A stretch of 64,000 nucleotides of DNA, taken from NCBI GenBank assembly GCA_038534295.1, contig JBCAXA010000002.1:558001-622000 (forward strand), read 5' to 3'. Of the stretch, positions 1-8,267 are shown piece by piece. Made by a program: the position numbers and the translations under genes. Numbering within the stretch: the first letter of the stretch is position 1; each line of letters begins with the position of its first letter. The DNA is from JBCAXA01 sp038534295 (GTDB lineage Bacteria > Pseudomonadota > Gammaproteobacteria > Steroidobacterales > Woeseiaceae). Under the pieces are notes generated by a model. The model did no database searches, was not told where the DNA came from, and saw nothing but the letters and a program-made list of their open reading frames with translations.

Positions 1-1
1 T

Positions 2-1042
2 ACCGAACGGTTTCGCGCTGGGTTTGACGTCAGCTGGGAGATCGATCTGTTCGGTAACTTGCGGCGCCAGTCCGAGCAGATTCGACGTCAAGTCGAAGCC
101 GACACCGCCGCTTTGGCCGCGGTGCGACTGTCGGTGACCGCTGAAGTTGCGCAGGCGTATTTCGGTTGGTTGGGTAACGCCCGCCGCGTGGCGATATTGA
201 ACCGTAACCTTGCCAATCAGCAAGAGAACGTCCGCATCCTAGAAGCGTCGCTTGATGCGGGCCGCGGCACGGCGCTCGATGTTTCTCGGGCACGTTCGAT
301 CGAGCGTTCGGTGGCGGCGCTGCTGCCACAAGCCGAGGCTGATGTTGCACGTTCCGAACAACGTCTGGCGGTGCTAACGCGGTGGAGTATCGATGAACTT
401 CGCACGGAACTCGGCACGGCGACGTCGATGCCCACGCTGCCACGTATGGTGGCGGTCGGTACGCCGGAGGACTGGTTGCGACGACGGCCCGACATTCAAG
501 CGGCCGAGCGACGGCTGGCGGCGTCGACATCGGCCATTGGCGTTGAGGTCGTTCAGTACTTTCCCATTGTGACGCTACTCGGTGACTTCGGCTGGAACGG
601 CAGGTCGGAGGCAGTCATCGGCGACAGCGACGCTGAGCGTTGGCGCGTGGCGCCGAGTCTCAGCTGGCGAATTCTCGACGCCGGACGTATTCGTCAGCGG
701 GTCAAAGCGGCTGAAGCGCGCGCTGACGGCGCATTAGCGGCGTACAACGAGAGCTGGTTGCTGGCGCTCGAAGAAACCGAAAACGCGATGAATACGTATC
801 GCGCGACAACACTGCGCGAGGCGGCGTTGTCGAGTGCAGTCAGCGAAAGCCAAAATGCGGCCCGCTTGGCACGACTGCGTTTTGATGCCGGCGCCGACAC
901 GTACTTGGCGGTACTCGACGCCGAACGGTCGGCGATCGAATTCGAAGACCAGCTGGCGACTGCGCGAACCGATCGCGCGACGGCCCTCGCAGCGCTCTAC
1001 AAGTCGCTGGGCGGCGATTTTGCGGTGGGCTTGAATAACTGA
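2..1042 (+). CDS. Outer-membrane efflux channel, NodT/OprM type (5' end outside window)
   Basis: This is the outer-membrane factor of a tripartite (RND or MFS) efflux pump, a TolC-like channel spanning the outer membrane and periplasm. The frame is already open at base 2 (EIDLFGN near the edge is typical of the family), so the signal peptide and lipobox lie upstream. The remaining 346 codons are rich in Ala/Arg/Glu helices. They carry the family signature RRPDIQAAERRLAA near the middle and a second OEP repeat at the C-terminus. The first internal start-like codon (TTG at 59) is not the real start because homology continues upstream. The adaptor and inner-membrane pump genes are presumably just outside the window. 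Family certain; substrate unknown. Confidence 0.93.
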   Translation, partial: TERFRAGFDVSWEIDLFGNLRRQSEQIRRQVEADTAALAAVRLSVTAEVAQAYFGWLGNARRVAILNRNLANQQENVRILEASLDAGRGTALDVSRARSIERSVAALLPQAEADVARSEQRLAVLTRWSIDELRTELGTATSMPTLPRMVAVGTPEDWLRRRPDIQAAERRLAASTSAIGVEVVQYFPIVTLLGDFGWNGRSEAVIGDSDAERWRVAPSLSWRILDAGRIRQRVKAAEARADGALAAYNESWLLALEETENAMNTYRATTLREAALSSAVSESQNAARLARLRFDAGADTYLAVLDAERSAIEFEDQLATARTDRATALAALYKSLGGDFAVGLNN

Positions 1043-1134
1043 ATTGACGATCGGATCGTCGAAACGATTCATCGCGCTAACAAAGGCGACGAGGCCTCAT
1101 CCGTGAGCGCCCCGTCGCTCGTCGCTTGCTCGGT

Positions 1135-1692
1135 TTAGTAACGCTCTTTGGTTGGGCGTACCTGACCACGCAGCTCACCCGGACCAAATGCCGTGGTGTG
1201 CAGGTTCCAGTAAACGAGGCCGGCATCGATCGCCGCCGCTAACGATGCGATGTTGTTGATCGGGCGACCTACGACGTCCGGACACGGGTCGATTTCCGGG
1301 AAGTCGGCATTGGTGATCGTGCCGGTAATGCGATGACCGGCCAGCGTGATCACGTCGCTGTTGTCGTTGGCGGCGGCGATTGTATCGATCAGGCCAATCG
1401 CGATCGGACCGTTAGCACCGGCGACGTTGCAATGCAGGTGCAGACGCGTTACCCCGCCTTCCAGGCTGTTGAAGCGGACGCGAATGCGTGCTTCGCTGAA
1501 GCCGCGATCAAAGCGGATCGTGGCGCGAGCAAAGCCATTGCTGGCAACTGGGATTTCGGCAACTTCCTGGGCAGCGCTCAGGATGGTCGTCGAAGCAAAT
1601 TCACTCTTGTCGTTGTCCGCGACGGCCGTGGTCGGCAGTGCAGCAGCGAAAGCAATCGTGCCGGCAGCGGCCAGCAGCTTTTTGAAGGTCAT
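1135..1692 (-). CDS. Secreted CHRD-domain protein
   Basis: A 185-residue exported protein. A Sec signal peptide (KKLLAAAGTIAFAAALPTTAVA, cut near residue 25) precedes a single CHRD domain. The domain shows the hallmark ILSAAQEV start, the HLHCNVAGANGPIAIGL core and the ending VYWNLHTTAFGPGELRGQV. CHRD domains occur in chordin and in bacterial secreted proteins; their biochemical role is unknown. AGGA lies 7 bases before the ATG. It is divergent from the ECF sigma gene next door, which makes it a possible regulon member, but that is only inference. Family assignment is firm and function is not known. Confidence 0.9.
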   Translation of the reverse strand: MTFKKLLAAAGTIAFAAALPTTAVADNDKSEFASTTILSAAQEVAEIPVASNGFARATIRFDRGFSEARIRVRFNSLEGGVTRLHLHCNVAGANGPIAIGLIDTIAAANDNSDVITLAGHRITGTITNADFPEIDPCPDVVGRPINNIASLAAAIDAGLVYWNLHTTAFGPGELRGQVRPTKERY

Positions 1693-1913
1693 AGCAGTTT
1701 CCTAGGTTGGGTGAGCTGAATGAAAGTCGTCTGGCGAGCCCCGCACAGGGGAGCCGGTCCTTCATGCCCTGCCGCCCGCGGATGGTTCAACGACAAATGT
1801 TAAATTTGCGTTGCACGCCGCAAGCGGAAAAAAATCCCGACGTATTGAACTATTCCGACGTCGTGCAGCGTCTCACTGGCATGCAAGCGCAATGGCTAAA
1901 AGCACCTTCACCG

Positions 1914-2513
1914 ATGACAGAAACCCGGCCCGTCGAGCGGCGAGGTAGTGCCGTAGTGGCTTTAAAACCCGTGCATCGGGAGGATCGGCAGGATCGCGAA
2001 TGGATACGCCGGGTTGCGGACGAGCGCGACACGAGCGCACTCGAGGCGTTGTATCGGCGCTTTCGCGGGCCGCTTGGGACGTTTCTCGGCCGCATGCTGG
2101 CCGAGGCAATCGTCGTCGACGAGGTGTTCAATGAGGTGATGTGGACTGTCTGGCGCAAGGCGTCGACTTACAACGGTAAATCGCGCGTGTCCACATGGCT
2201 GTATTCCATTGCGTATCGCCAGGCGCTGTCGGCGCTGCGGCGCTATCGACCGCGCTACACCGATAGCGTGGAGGCAGACGAGGTCGCCGCGCCGGAGGGA
2301 ACGTCGCTGCCGGATGCAGACCTCGTGCGCAAAGCGCTGGGGCAGCTCTCGGCGGACCATCGGCTCGTTATCGAGCTCGTTTATTTCGAAGGCAGGCAGT
2401 ATGACGAGGTCGCTGAAATCGCCGATTGCCCGCTAAACACCGTCAAATCGCGCATGTTTCATGCGCGCAAACGACTGAAAACCGTCCTTGCCGATTTAGG
2501 CGAGTCACTGTGA
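1914..2513 (+). CDS. ECF-type RNA polymerase sigma factor
   Basis: A 199-residue extracytoplasmic-function sigma factor that redirects RNA polymerase to a small regulon. Region 2 (residues about 40-105, FNEVMWTVWRKASTYNG) binds the -10 element and core enzyme. Region 4 (about 135-190, CPLNTVKSRMFHARKRL) is the helix-turn-helix for the -35 element. The frame stays open upstream to 1707, but homology begins after the ATG at 1914; an ATG at 1881 is the alternative. It is the first gene of a sigma/anti-sigma/subtilase unit, and its TGA overlaps a GTG for the next gene. Such pairs are normally autoregulated, though I cannot point to its promoter. Confidence 0.92.
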   Translation: MTETRPVERRGSAVVALKPVHREDRQDREWIRRVADERDTSALEALYRRFRGPLGTFLGRMLAEAIVVDEVFNEVMWTVWRKASTYNGKSRVSTWLYSIAYRQALSALRRYRPRYTDSVEADEVAAPEGTSLPDADLVRKALGQLSADHRLVIELVYFEGRQYDEVAEIADCPLNTVKSRMFHARKRLKTVLADLGESL

Positions 2514-3145
2514 GTAGTACGATCGTGACCACGATGAGTATCAAAGTACCGCAAGAGCCGACGTCCGTGGCTGAGCTTTCGGACGATCGCGACATTGTCG
2601 AGTATTGCGCTGGGCTAATGAGCGACGAACGTCGCGCACAGTTCGAGCGACGTTTGGCGAGCGAGCCGGCCTTAGCGGAAGCGGTGGCGGCGGAGCGTCA
2701 GTTTGGCCGCCGCCTCGAAGCCGGCAACGACTCGGATGCGCGTTCAGCGTCGGACGGATTTTCTGACTTGCTGACACGTATCGATCGCGACGCTGCGCCG
2801 GCGCAGCCACCGATGCGTCTGGCGTTTGCCGCATCCATTTTTGCCGCGTTCATCGCCGGCGCGATCTGGTGGCAGGGCGAGGAGGCGAGTTCAGAACGCG
2901 GTGAGGCACCGTTTGAAGTACTGAGCGAACGGCAGGCGACGTTGCAAACAACGCGGACGCTGTTTTTGGACGATGCAGCGTCGGATCCGCAGTCGGTGTT
3001 ACTGACATTGATGGCGATTGATGGCGTGACGGCAGTTGCCATTCGTGAACCGGGCGTCTTCCACGTGACGTTTCGCGGCACGCCGGGCGCTGCCGTGATC
3101 GAGCAATTGACAGCCGACGGATTCCGGTTCGCCCCGGACGATTAG
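2510..3145 (+). CDS. Membrane anti-sigma factor (putative)
   Basis: Predicted anti-sigma factor for the ECF sigma encoded just upstream. The N-terminal cytoplasmic part (DIVEYCAGLMSDERRAQFERR) resembles the sigma-binding domain of RskA-type anti-sigma factors. One membrane segment (LAFAASIFAAFIAGAIWW, about residues 100-120) follows, and then an extracytoplasmic domain of about 90 residues with no recognised family. I use the GTG that forms a GTGA overlap with the sigma stop. The ATG at 2534 is equally possible. The gap to the subtilase gene is only 8 bases, so the three genes are very probably one operon. Role assigned from topology and position. Confidence 0.75.
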   Translation: MSSTIVTTMSIKVPQEPTSVAELSDDRDIVEYCAGLMSDERRAQFERRLASEPALAEAVAAERQFGRRLEAGNDSDARSASDGFSDLLTRIDRDAAPAQPPMRLAFAASIFAAFIAGAIWWQGEEASSERGEAPFEVLSERQATLQTTRTLFLDDAASDPQSVLLTLMAIDGVTAVAIREPGVFHVTFRGTPGAAVIEQLTADGFRFAPDD

Positions 3146-3153
3146 GATCGACG

Positions 3154-4449
3154 ATGAACCGCTGGCTGACGACGCTAGTGCTGCTAGTCGCAGCACCGCT
3201 CGCGTACGGCGACAACGAGACCGACGTCGCAGCGACGCTCGCTGCGACTGAGTGGATTGTTGTGCTCGAAGACCCTCGGCCAGCGCGGCAAACCGGCTGG
3301 AGTTCCGGTCAGGGCTACCGTACGCGACGGCCCTACAATCTCGACCGGCGACTCGATCGACTCGCCCGCGAGTTGGCGAAACAGTTCTCGCTGACCGTCG
3401 TCGATCAATGGCCGCTGCGCAGTCTCGATGTGCACTGTGTCGTGGTGCAAGCGGCGGTCAACGATCCCGAATCCGTGCTGCGTGCGCTGATCGACGACGC
3501 GCGGGTCCGCTGGGTGCAGCCGTACCAGGAGTTTGATGGCGCGTCGCTCGGTCTGCGAAGCAACGACGAGCCGCTTGCCGACCTGCAGCACGCGTACCGA
3601 CGCTTGAATCTACCGGCGCTGGATGCCATGGATGGCTCTGGCTCGCGCATTGTGTTGATCGACTCTGCCGTTGATCCGGCGCATCCGGAGCTGGCCGACG
3701 CCGTTGAGTCTCGCGAAGACTTCGTCACTCGCGGTCCGAAGATCAGCAAACGCACCGGTGAGCATCACGGCACCGGTATGGCAGCGGTCATTGCGGCCAA
3801 CGCCAGAAATGCCGAGGGCATTGCCGGCATTGCGCCGGGTGCGAAACTGTTCGCGCTGCGCGCCTGTTGGGAGGTCGACGGTGCGCGCGCCCGCTGCGAC
3901 ACACTGTCGTTGTCACTCGCTATCGAGCACGCCGCGTCGCTATCGCCACACGTTCTAAACCTGAGCCTGACCGGTCCGCCGGATCAGCTGCTTGAGCGCT
4001 TGCTCGATCGTCTGGTTGATGCCGGCACCATCGTCGTGGCGGCTTTTGACGAGACCCGGGCCGTCAACAAGCGCTTCCCGTTACAGCGTACTGGCGTGGT
4101 CATCGCGCGCAACGGCAGTTCCGTCCAACTTCCAGCGGCTGCGGGTTATTTTGCGCTAGCGAACGATGTCCCGACCGCATTGCCGGGCGAGGCCTATGGC
4201 ACGATGAGTGGGCATTCCATCGCGGCTGCGCATCTGTCGGGTGCTGTCGCGCTACTGGCCGCCCGCTATGGCCCAGCCGGCAGTGACCGGCTGCTGCGCG
4301 CGCTCGAGCAATCCACCGTGGTCAAAGACGACGGCGTTAGCGTTGATGTCTGCGCGGCGGTTAATCGACTCGACGCCGATGCCAATTGCGGTCCGCTTTC
4401 AATACGAAATGCCGAGCGAAATCACGGCACGGGTGCCGGCGGGATCTGA
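3154..4449 (+). CDS. S8 (subtilisin-family) serine peptidase, sigma-operon linked
   Basis: Exported subtilase of 431 residues. A signal peptide (to about residue 19) is followed by an I9-like propeptide region (about 30-125). The catalytic domain has Asp170 (LIDSAVD), His205 (HHGTG) and Ser355 (GHSIAAAHLSG). The usual oxyanion-hole motif AAGNxG reads AAFDE near residue 297, so the Asn appears to be replaced by Asp299, as in the convertase PC2. It is the third gene of the ECF sigma/anti-sigma operon, which suggests a role in signal-dependent proteolysis or as the regulated output. Its last 51 bases overlap the convergent barrel gene. Confidence 0.88.
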   Translation: MNRWLTTLVLLVAAPLAYGDNETDVAATLAATEWIVVLEDPRPARQTGWSSGQGYRTRRPYNLDRRLDRLARELAKQFSLTVVDQWPLRSLDVHCVVVQAAVNDPESVLRALIDDARVRWVQPYQEFDGASLGLRSNDEPLADLQHAYRRLNLPALDAMDGSGSRIVLIDSAVDPAHPELADAVESREDFVTRGPKISKRTGEHHGTGMAAVIAANARNAEGIAGIAPGAKLFALRACWEVDGARARCDTLSLSLAIEHAASLSPHVLNLSLTGPPDQLLERLLDRLVDAGTIVVAAFDETRAVNKRFPLQRTGVVIARNGSSVQLPAAAGYFALANDVPTALPGEAYGTMSGHSIAAAHLSGAVALLAARYGPAGSDRLLRALEQSTVVKDDGVSVDVCAAVNRLDADANCGPLSIRNAERNHGTGAGGI

Positions 4450-5103
4450 CAGGCCGAGAAACTCGAATTCGTCGCTCCCGTGAACCACGTCAAAGGCGAC
4501 GTGGAAGCGTTGCAACGCAATCGATAATCCGGCGCGGGCGTACCAATATTCATCAATGAGGGCCTCACCGTCGGCGAACGCCATGCCGGTCTCACCGCTG
4601 ACACTGACGCGCTCATTGAGATCGTACGCGAGGCCCAATTCGGGTACCCAGACCGCGTAGCGACGGCCGTAGTAGTCCTCACTGCGATTCAGTGACAGCG
4701 TGACGTTGCGACTGATGTGCCAGTCCGCGCGAAACTCGTCGAAATCCCAGTGACCGCCGAAGGTGCCGCCAAAGCCATAGCGTCTGACCGAAAAGGCCAG
4801 CGCCGAATTGTCGCCGAGCGGTCGAAACCAGCCGGCATATGCCGTCCAGCCATCCCGCAGTGTTCGGCTCGAATCGCTGATCGACGAAAAAACGTCGGCT
4901 CCGGCAAACAAACCGCTGCGCCAGTCGACGCTCGCCGCAACGAGACCGACGGCGTCGCCATCGGCGTACGCCAGACCGCGTTGCACGAGCTCGGAGCGAA
5001 TTTCTGCCGTTGCCCGAAAGTCCACCGAGTCGTTCGCCGCCGCTACGCTTGCGAAAAGACAGATTGCCGATACAAACGGCAGCATACGCAAGGTGATGGG
5101 CAT
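4399..5103 (-). CDS. Outer-membrane beta-barrel protein, uncharacterised
   Basis: A 234-residue protein with a Sec signal peptide (MLPFVSAICLFASVAAAND, cut near residue 23) and alternating amphipathic strands throughout. It ends in the aromatic-terminated strand AVISLGISY, which fits a BAM recognition signal. It resembles the proteobacterial family TIGR02001 of small barrels with unknown function. That placement is from pattern only. The last 51 bases of the gene are antisense to the end of the subtilase gene, and both termini look genuine. No strong ribosome-binding site is visible before the ATG. Confidence 0.7.
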   Translation of the reverse strand: MPITLRMLPFVSAICLFASVAAANDSVDFRATAEIRSELVQRGLAYADGDAVGLVAASVDWRSGLFAGADVFSSISDSSRTLRDGWTAYAGWFRPLGDNSALAFSVRRYGFGGTFGGHWDFDEFRADWHISRNVTLSLNRSEDYYGRRYAVWVPELGLAYDLNERVSVSGETGMAFADGEALIDEYWYARAGLSIALQRFHVAFDVVHGSDEFEFLGLSDPAGTRAVISLGISY

Positions 5104-5194
5104 GGGGCGAAAACGCGTTGGTACCGGCGAATGCGCAGCTTATCATCGCTGCACCGTCGATCGTGAACGCGCGTCGTTGTGTAGGCCTTGATGC

Positions 5195-5986
5195 TCAGCG
5201 GTCGCTGTCCGACCGCGTTGCTTCTGCACGTTGCTTGGCGGCGGTGCGTTGCCAGCGGCGGCCGATCCACGCGAGCGTCATTGGCCGCGTCAGGAGCATC
5301 AAAAAGTATATGTAGCCGGCGAGCGGGATCCACGGACCGTCTGGGGTAAACACGGCGATGGCGATCGACAGCAGCGCAAAGCAGATCGAGAAATTCCAGC
5401 TGGTGATATCGAGTCGCGTACGATGATTTTCGTCCCGATCCAGCCCAAGCGCTGTCGCCGCATGCAGTGCAGCGGCGTAGAGCTGGCGCATGGTTAGGCT
5501 CATTAGCAGAAAGCCCACTGAGTAAGTGACAAAGAGTGTTCGCAGCGTTAGGTAATCGCTGATGCCGAACGAGGTCGGTAAGTAGTTGTTGGACAGTCCG
5601 GCGAACATCGCCTCGAAAATGGCCCGCAGCGGATAAACGTAGACGAGGACGATGAAAATAAGCGTCAGACTAAGCCGTAGCGTGTTTGGATTTTCGAGCC
5701 CGTAGCGCCGACTCCACGTCCGATGCGAAATCCAGAATGCCATCAATACCGCAAAGCTGGCGCCGAACGCCGGCACCGAGCGCACGGCTTGCATCAGCTC
5801 ATCGCGATTGGAAGGAATGTCGTCGAAGGAAATCACCAGCAGCGTCAACACGAATGCGAATGCGGCGTCGATAAAGGTATCCAGTCGGGTTGTTTCCAAT
5901 CCGCGCAGGCGAAACTCTTCCTCGACAATGAGTTCATCGAGTTCAGCAGGCGTCCAGTTGCGCATTGCCGAGGCATGGGTGGTCAT
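5195..5986 (-). CDS. TMEM175-like (DUF1211) ion channel protein
   Basis: Integral membrane protein of 263 residues with about six hydrophobic segments. It carries the TMEM175/DUF1211 signature at residues 34-46, R-x3-F-x-D followed by AAFAFVLTLL. In the family the motif is usually RxxxFSD; here Ser is replaced by Ile (RLDTFID). Bacterial relatives form tetrameric K+ leak channels in the inner membrane. A second hallmark, the FWxxH-type stretch (AFWISHRTW), is present near residue 88. The C-terminus is a charged cytoplasmic tail. It stands alone, and neighbours give no hint of physiology. Confidence 0.82.
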   Translation of the reverse strand: MTTHASAMRNWTPAELDELIVEEEFRLRGLETTRLDTFIDAAFAFVLTLLVISFDDIPSNRDELMQAVRSVPAFGASFAVLMAFWISHRTWSRRYGLENPNTLRLSLTLIFIVLVYVYPLRAIFEAMFAGLSNNYLPTSFGISDYLTLRTLFVTYSVGFLLMSLTMRQLYAAALHAATALGLDRDENHRTRLDITSWNFSICFALLSIAIAVFTPDGPWIPLAGYIYFLMLLTRPMTLAWIGRRWQRTAAKQRAEATRSDSDR

Positions 5987-6125
5987 TGGGGTGAGGTTAC
6001 TCGCAGCATGAGTGTGGTTTTAGGGTAGGGTGCTTGCGCAGGGGCGGCCAGTGCCAAAAGTCAGGCTTGTGTCGGACGGGTCGGCTCGCCTAACGTTCCG
6101 TCTCGCAATTGGCGCCGCATGAGTA

Positions 6126-8258
6126 TTGAACGTGGTCGACGATGAACAATCAGTTTGGGTGCTTCGCGGGAAGCGCGCTCAAGTCGTGGTTGCGAGCAGC
6201 GCTGGGCAGCCCTGCATTCGTTATTGGGACGAGCCGCTTGCCGATTGCCGAGCGGCCGACCTCGTGCGGCTTTGGCAGCGGCCGCGAGTGCCTGCCGGTG
6301 TCGACACGGACATTCCGATACCGCTAACGCCGCAGCTCGGTTTCGGTTTTCCGGGCAGCGTCTCATTGCAGGTGCATCGCAATGGACGGGCCTGGGCGAG
6401 CGCGGCGACACTCGTCGACGTCACGGCGTCGGACCGGCGTCTTTCGTTTGTGTCACGCTGCGCAGCGAGTGACATCGAACTGACGAACACACTCGAACTC
6501 GACGACAGCGATGTGATGGTCGTCTCGACGACCCTTCGCAATACCGGGAGAGAGCCGCTGCAGGTGCAGCGCTTGCCGGCGCTTTGCGTAGAGCTTGACC
6601 CGAGTCTTGAGCACGTTACGTCGTTCGAGGGGCGCTGGGCGTTCGAGTTTCAATGGCAAACCTTTGCCGCACTGCCGGGTGCATTCGTGCGGGAAAATCG
6701 TGCCGGCCGGACGTCGCACTACGCGCCACCCGCCGTCTTGTTGCACGGGGCCAACGTCGATGCAAGTTGCGGCACGATGCTCGGCTTGCATCTGGGTTGG
6801 AGCGGCAACCATCGAGTGAGTGTCGAGTCCATGCCGGACGGGCGCCGCTATGCCGCGTTGGAAGCCGTGTTCTATCCGGGCGAGATCCGGCTAGAACCGA
6901 ATGCGGCGCTGTCCGCGCCGCCAGTCTACGGCGCGTTTAGCGCGGCGGGATTGAACGGCTTGGCGCAGTGTTTTCACCGCGTGGTGCGCCATCGCTTGCT
7001 GCGTGAACCCATGCGGCAAAAATCGCGCCCCGTGCACTTGAATACCTGGGAAGCGCTTTACTTTGACGTGAATGCCAACGTGCTGCCGGCGTTGATCGAC
7101 CAGGCTGCCGAGCTCGGCATCGAACGTGTTGTGCTCGACGACGGCTGGTTCAAAGGTCGTAACGACGATACTGCCGGGCTTGGCGATTGGACTGTCGACA
7201 ACGCAAAGTTTCCAGACGGACTGGGACCAATCGCGCAGCGCGTGGTCGATAGCGGCATGGAGTTCGGCTTGTGGCTCGAGCCGGAGATGATCAATCCAGA
7301 CAGTGATCTTTATCGTGCGCATCCCGAGTGGGCGCAAGCCGTCGCCGGCATTGAGCCGCTGTTGGCGCGCCATCAGCTGGTGCTCGATTTGACCCGCGAT
7401 GATGTTCGCTCGTACCTGCTCGAGCGGATTGGTGCGCTGTTGACGTCATTGCCCATCGCCTACCTGAAATGGGACATGAATCGCGATTTGTCACAGCCGG
7501 GCGGGGCTGACGGAACGGCGGTGGCGCACGGCCACACCGAAGCCCTTTACGAGCTGCTGGACGAGCTGCGCAAACGCCACCCACGTGTTGAGATTGAGAG
7601 CTGTTCCTCGGGTGGCGCGCGCGCGGATTTCGGTATTTTGGCGCGAACCGATCGGATTTGGACGTCAGACAGCAACGATGCGCTGGACCGGCTGCGAATT
7701 CAGCGTGGGTTCCAAACGCTGTTTCCGCCCGAAGTGATGGGCTCGCATGTCGGACCGTTCGATTGTCACATCACTGGTCGCAAACTCGATATGGCATTTC
7801 GAGCCGGTGTGGCGCTGTTCGGCCACATGGGTGTCGAGGCCGACATTCGTGCGCTCAGCGATGCTGAACGCAAGCAATTGGCGGCGGCGATCAACCTGTA
7901 CAAATCGCATCGCGCGTGGCTGCACGACGGCGATGTGGTGCAGATCGCCACACCGAGCTACGTCATTGCGCACGGTATCGTTGCTACGGACGGTGAGCGC
8001 GCGCTGTATCAGTACGCCGTCGTCGATACGCCACCATCGCTGGTGCCCAATCGGCTGCGCTTACCGGGTCTTAACGACCAGTCACGGTATCGCGTCGAGG
8101 CAATCTGGCCGGCGTCCGGTGGTGCCACGGATGCCAGCAACGCGATGCTCGGTGGCGATAGTTTTGCTGGCGCCGCGCTCGCCCAGGTCGGTTTGCCGCT
8201 GCCCGTTATGAAACCGCAGACGCTGCTGATCTTTGACGTCCAGCGCAGCACCGATTAA
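6126..8258 (+). CDS. Alpha-galactosidase, glycoside hydrolase family 36
   Basis: Retaining alpha-galactosidase that removes terminal alpha-1,6-galactose from melibiose- or raffinose-type oligosaccharides. At 710 residues it has the normal GH36 layout: an N-terminal beta-supersandwich, a TIM barrel and a C-terminal beta domain. The nucleophile is Asp450 in YLKWDMNRD. The acid/base is Asp515 in WTSDSND, after the CSSGGAR substrate loop. There is no signal peptide, so it should act in the cytoplasm. No ATG fits: the frame is closed just upstream by TGA at 6120, leaving TTG at 6126 or GTG at 6132. It converges on the symporter gene with only 9 bases between and belongs to the galactoside island. 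Confidence 0.93.
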   Translation: MNVVDDEQSVWVLRGKRAQVVVASSAGQPCIRYWDEPLADCRAADLVRLWQRPRVPAGVDTDIPIPLTPQLGFGFPGSVSLQVHRNGRAWASAATLVDVTASDRRLSFVSRCAASDIELTNTLELDDSDVMVVSTTLRNTGREPLQVQRLPALCVELDPSLEHVTSFEGRWAFEFQWQTFAALPGAFVRENRAGRTSHYAPPAVLLHGANVDASCGTMLGLHLGWSGNHRVSVESMPDGRRYAALEAVFYPGEIRLEPNAALSAPPVYGAFSAAGLNGLAQCFHRVVRHRLLREPMRQKSRPVHLNTWEALYFDVNANVLPALIDQAAELGIERVVLDDGWFKGRNDDTAGLGDWTVDNAKFPDGLGPIAQRVVDSGMEFGLWLEPEMINPDSDLYRAHPEWAQAVAGIEPLLARHQLVLDLTRDDVRSYLLERIGALLTSLPIAYLKWDMNRDLSQPGGADGTAVAHGHTEALYELLDELRKRHPRVEIESCSSGGARADFGILARTDRIWTSDSNDALDRLRIQRGFQTLFPPEVMGSHVGPFDCHITGRKLDMAFRAGVALFGHMGVEADIRALSDAERKQLAAAINLYKSHRAWLHDGDVVQIATPSYVIAHGIVATDGERALYQYAVVDTPPSLVPNRLRLPGLNDQSRYRVEAIWPASGGATDASNAMLGGDSFAGAALAQVGLPLPVMKPQTLLIFDVQRSTD

Positions 8259-8267
8259 CACACAGAA

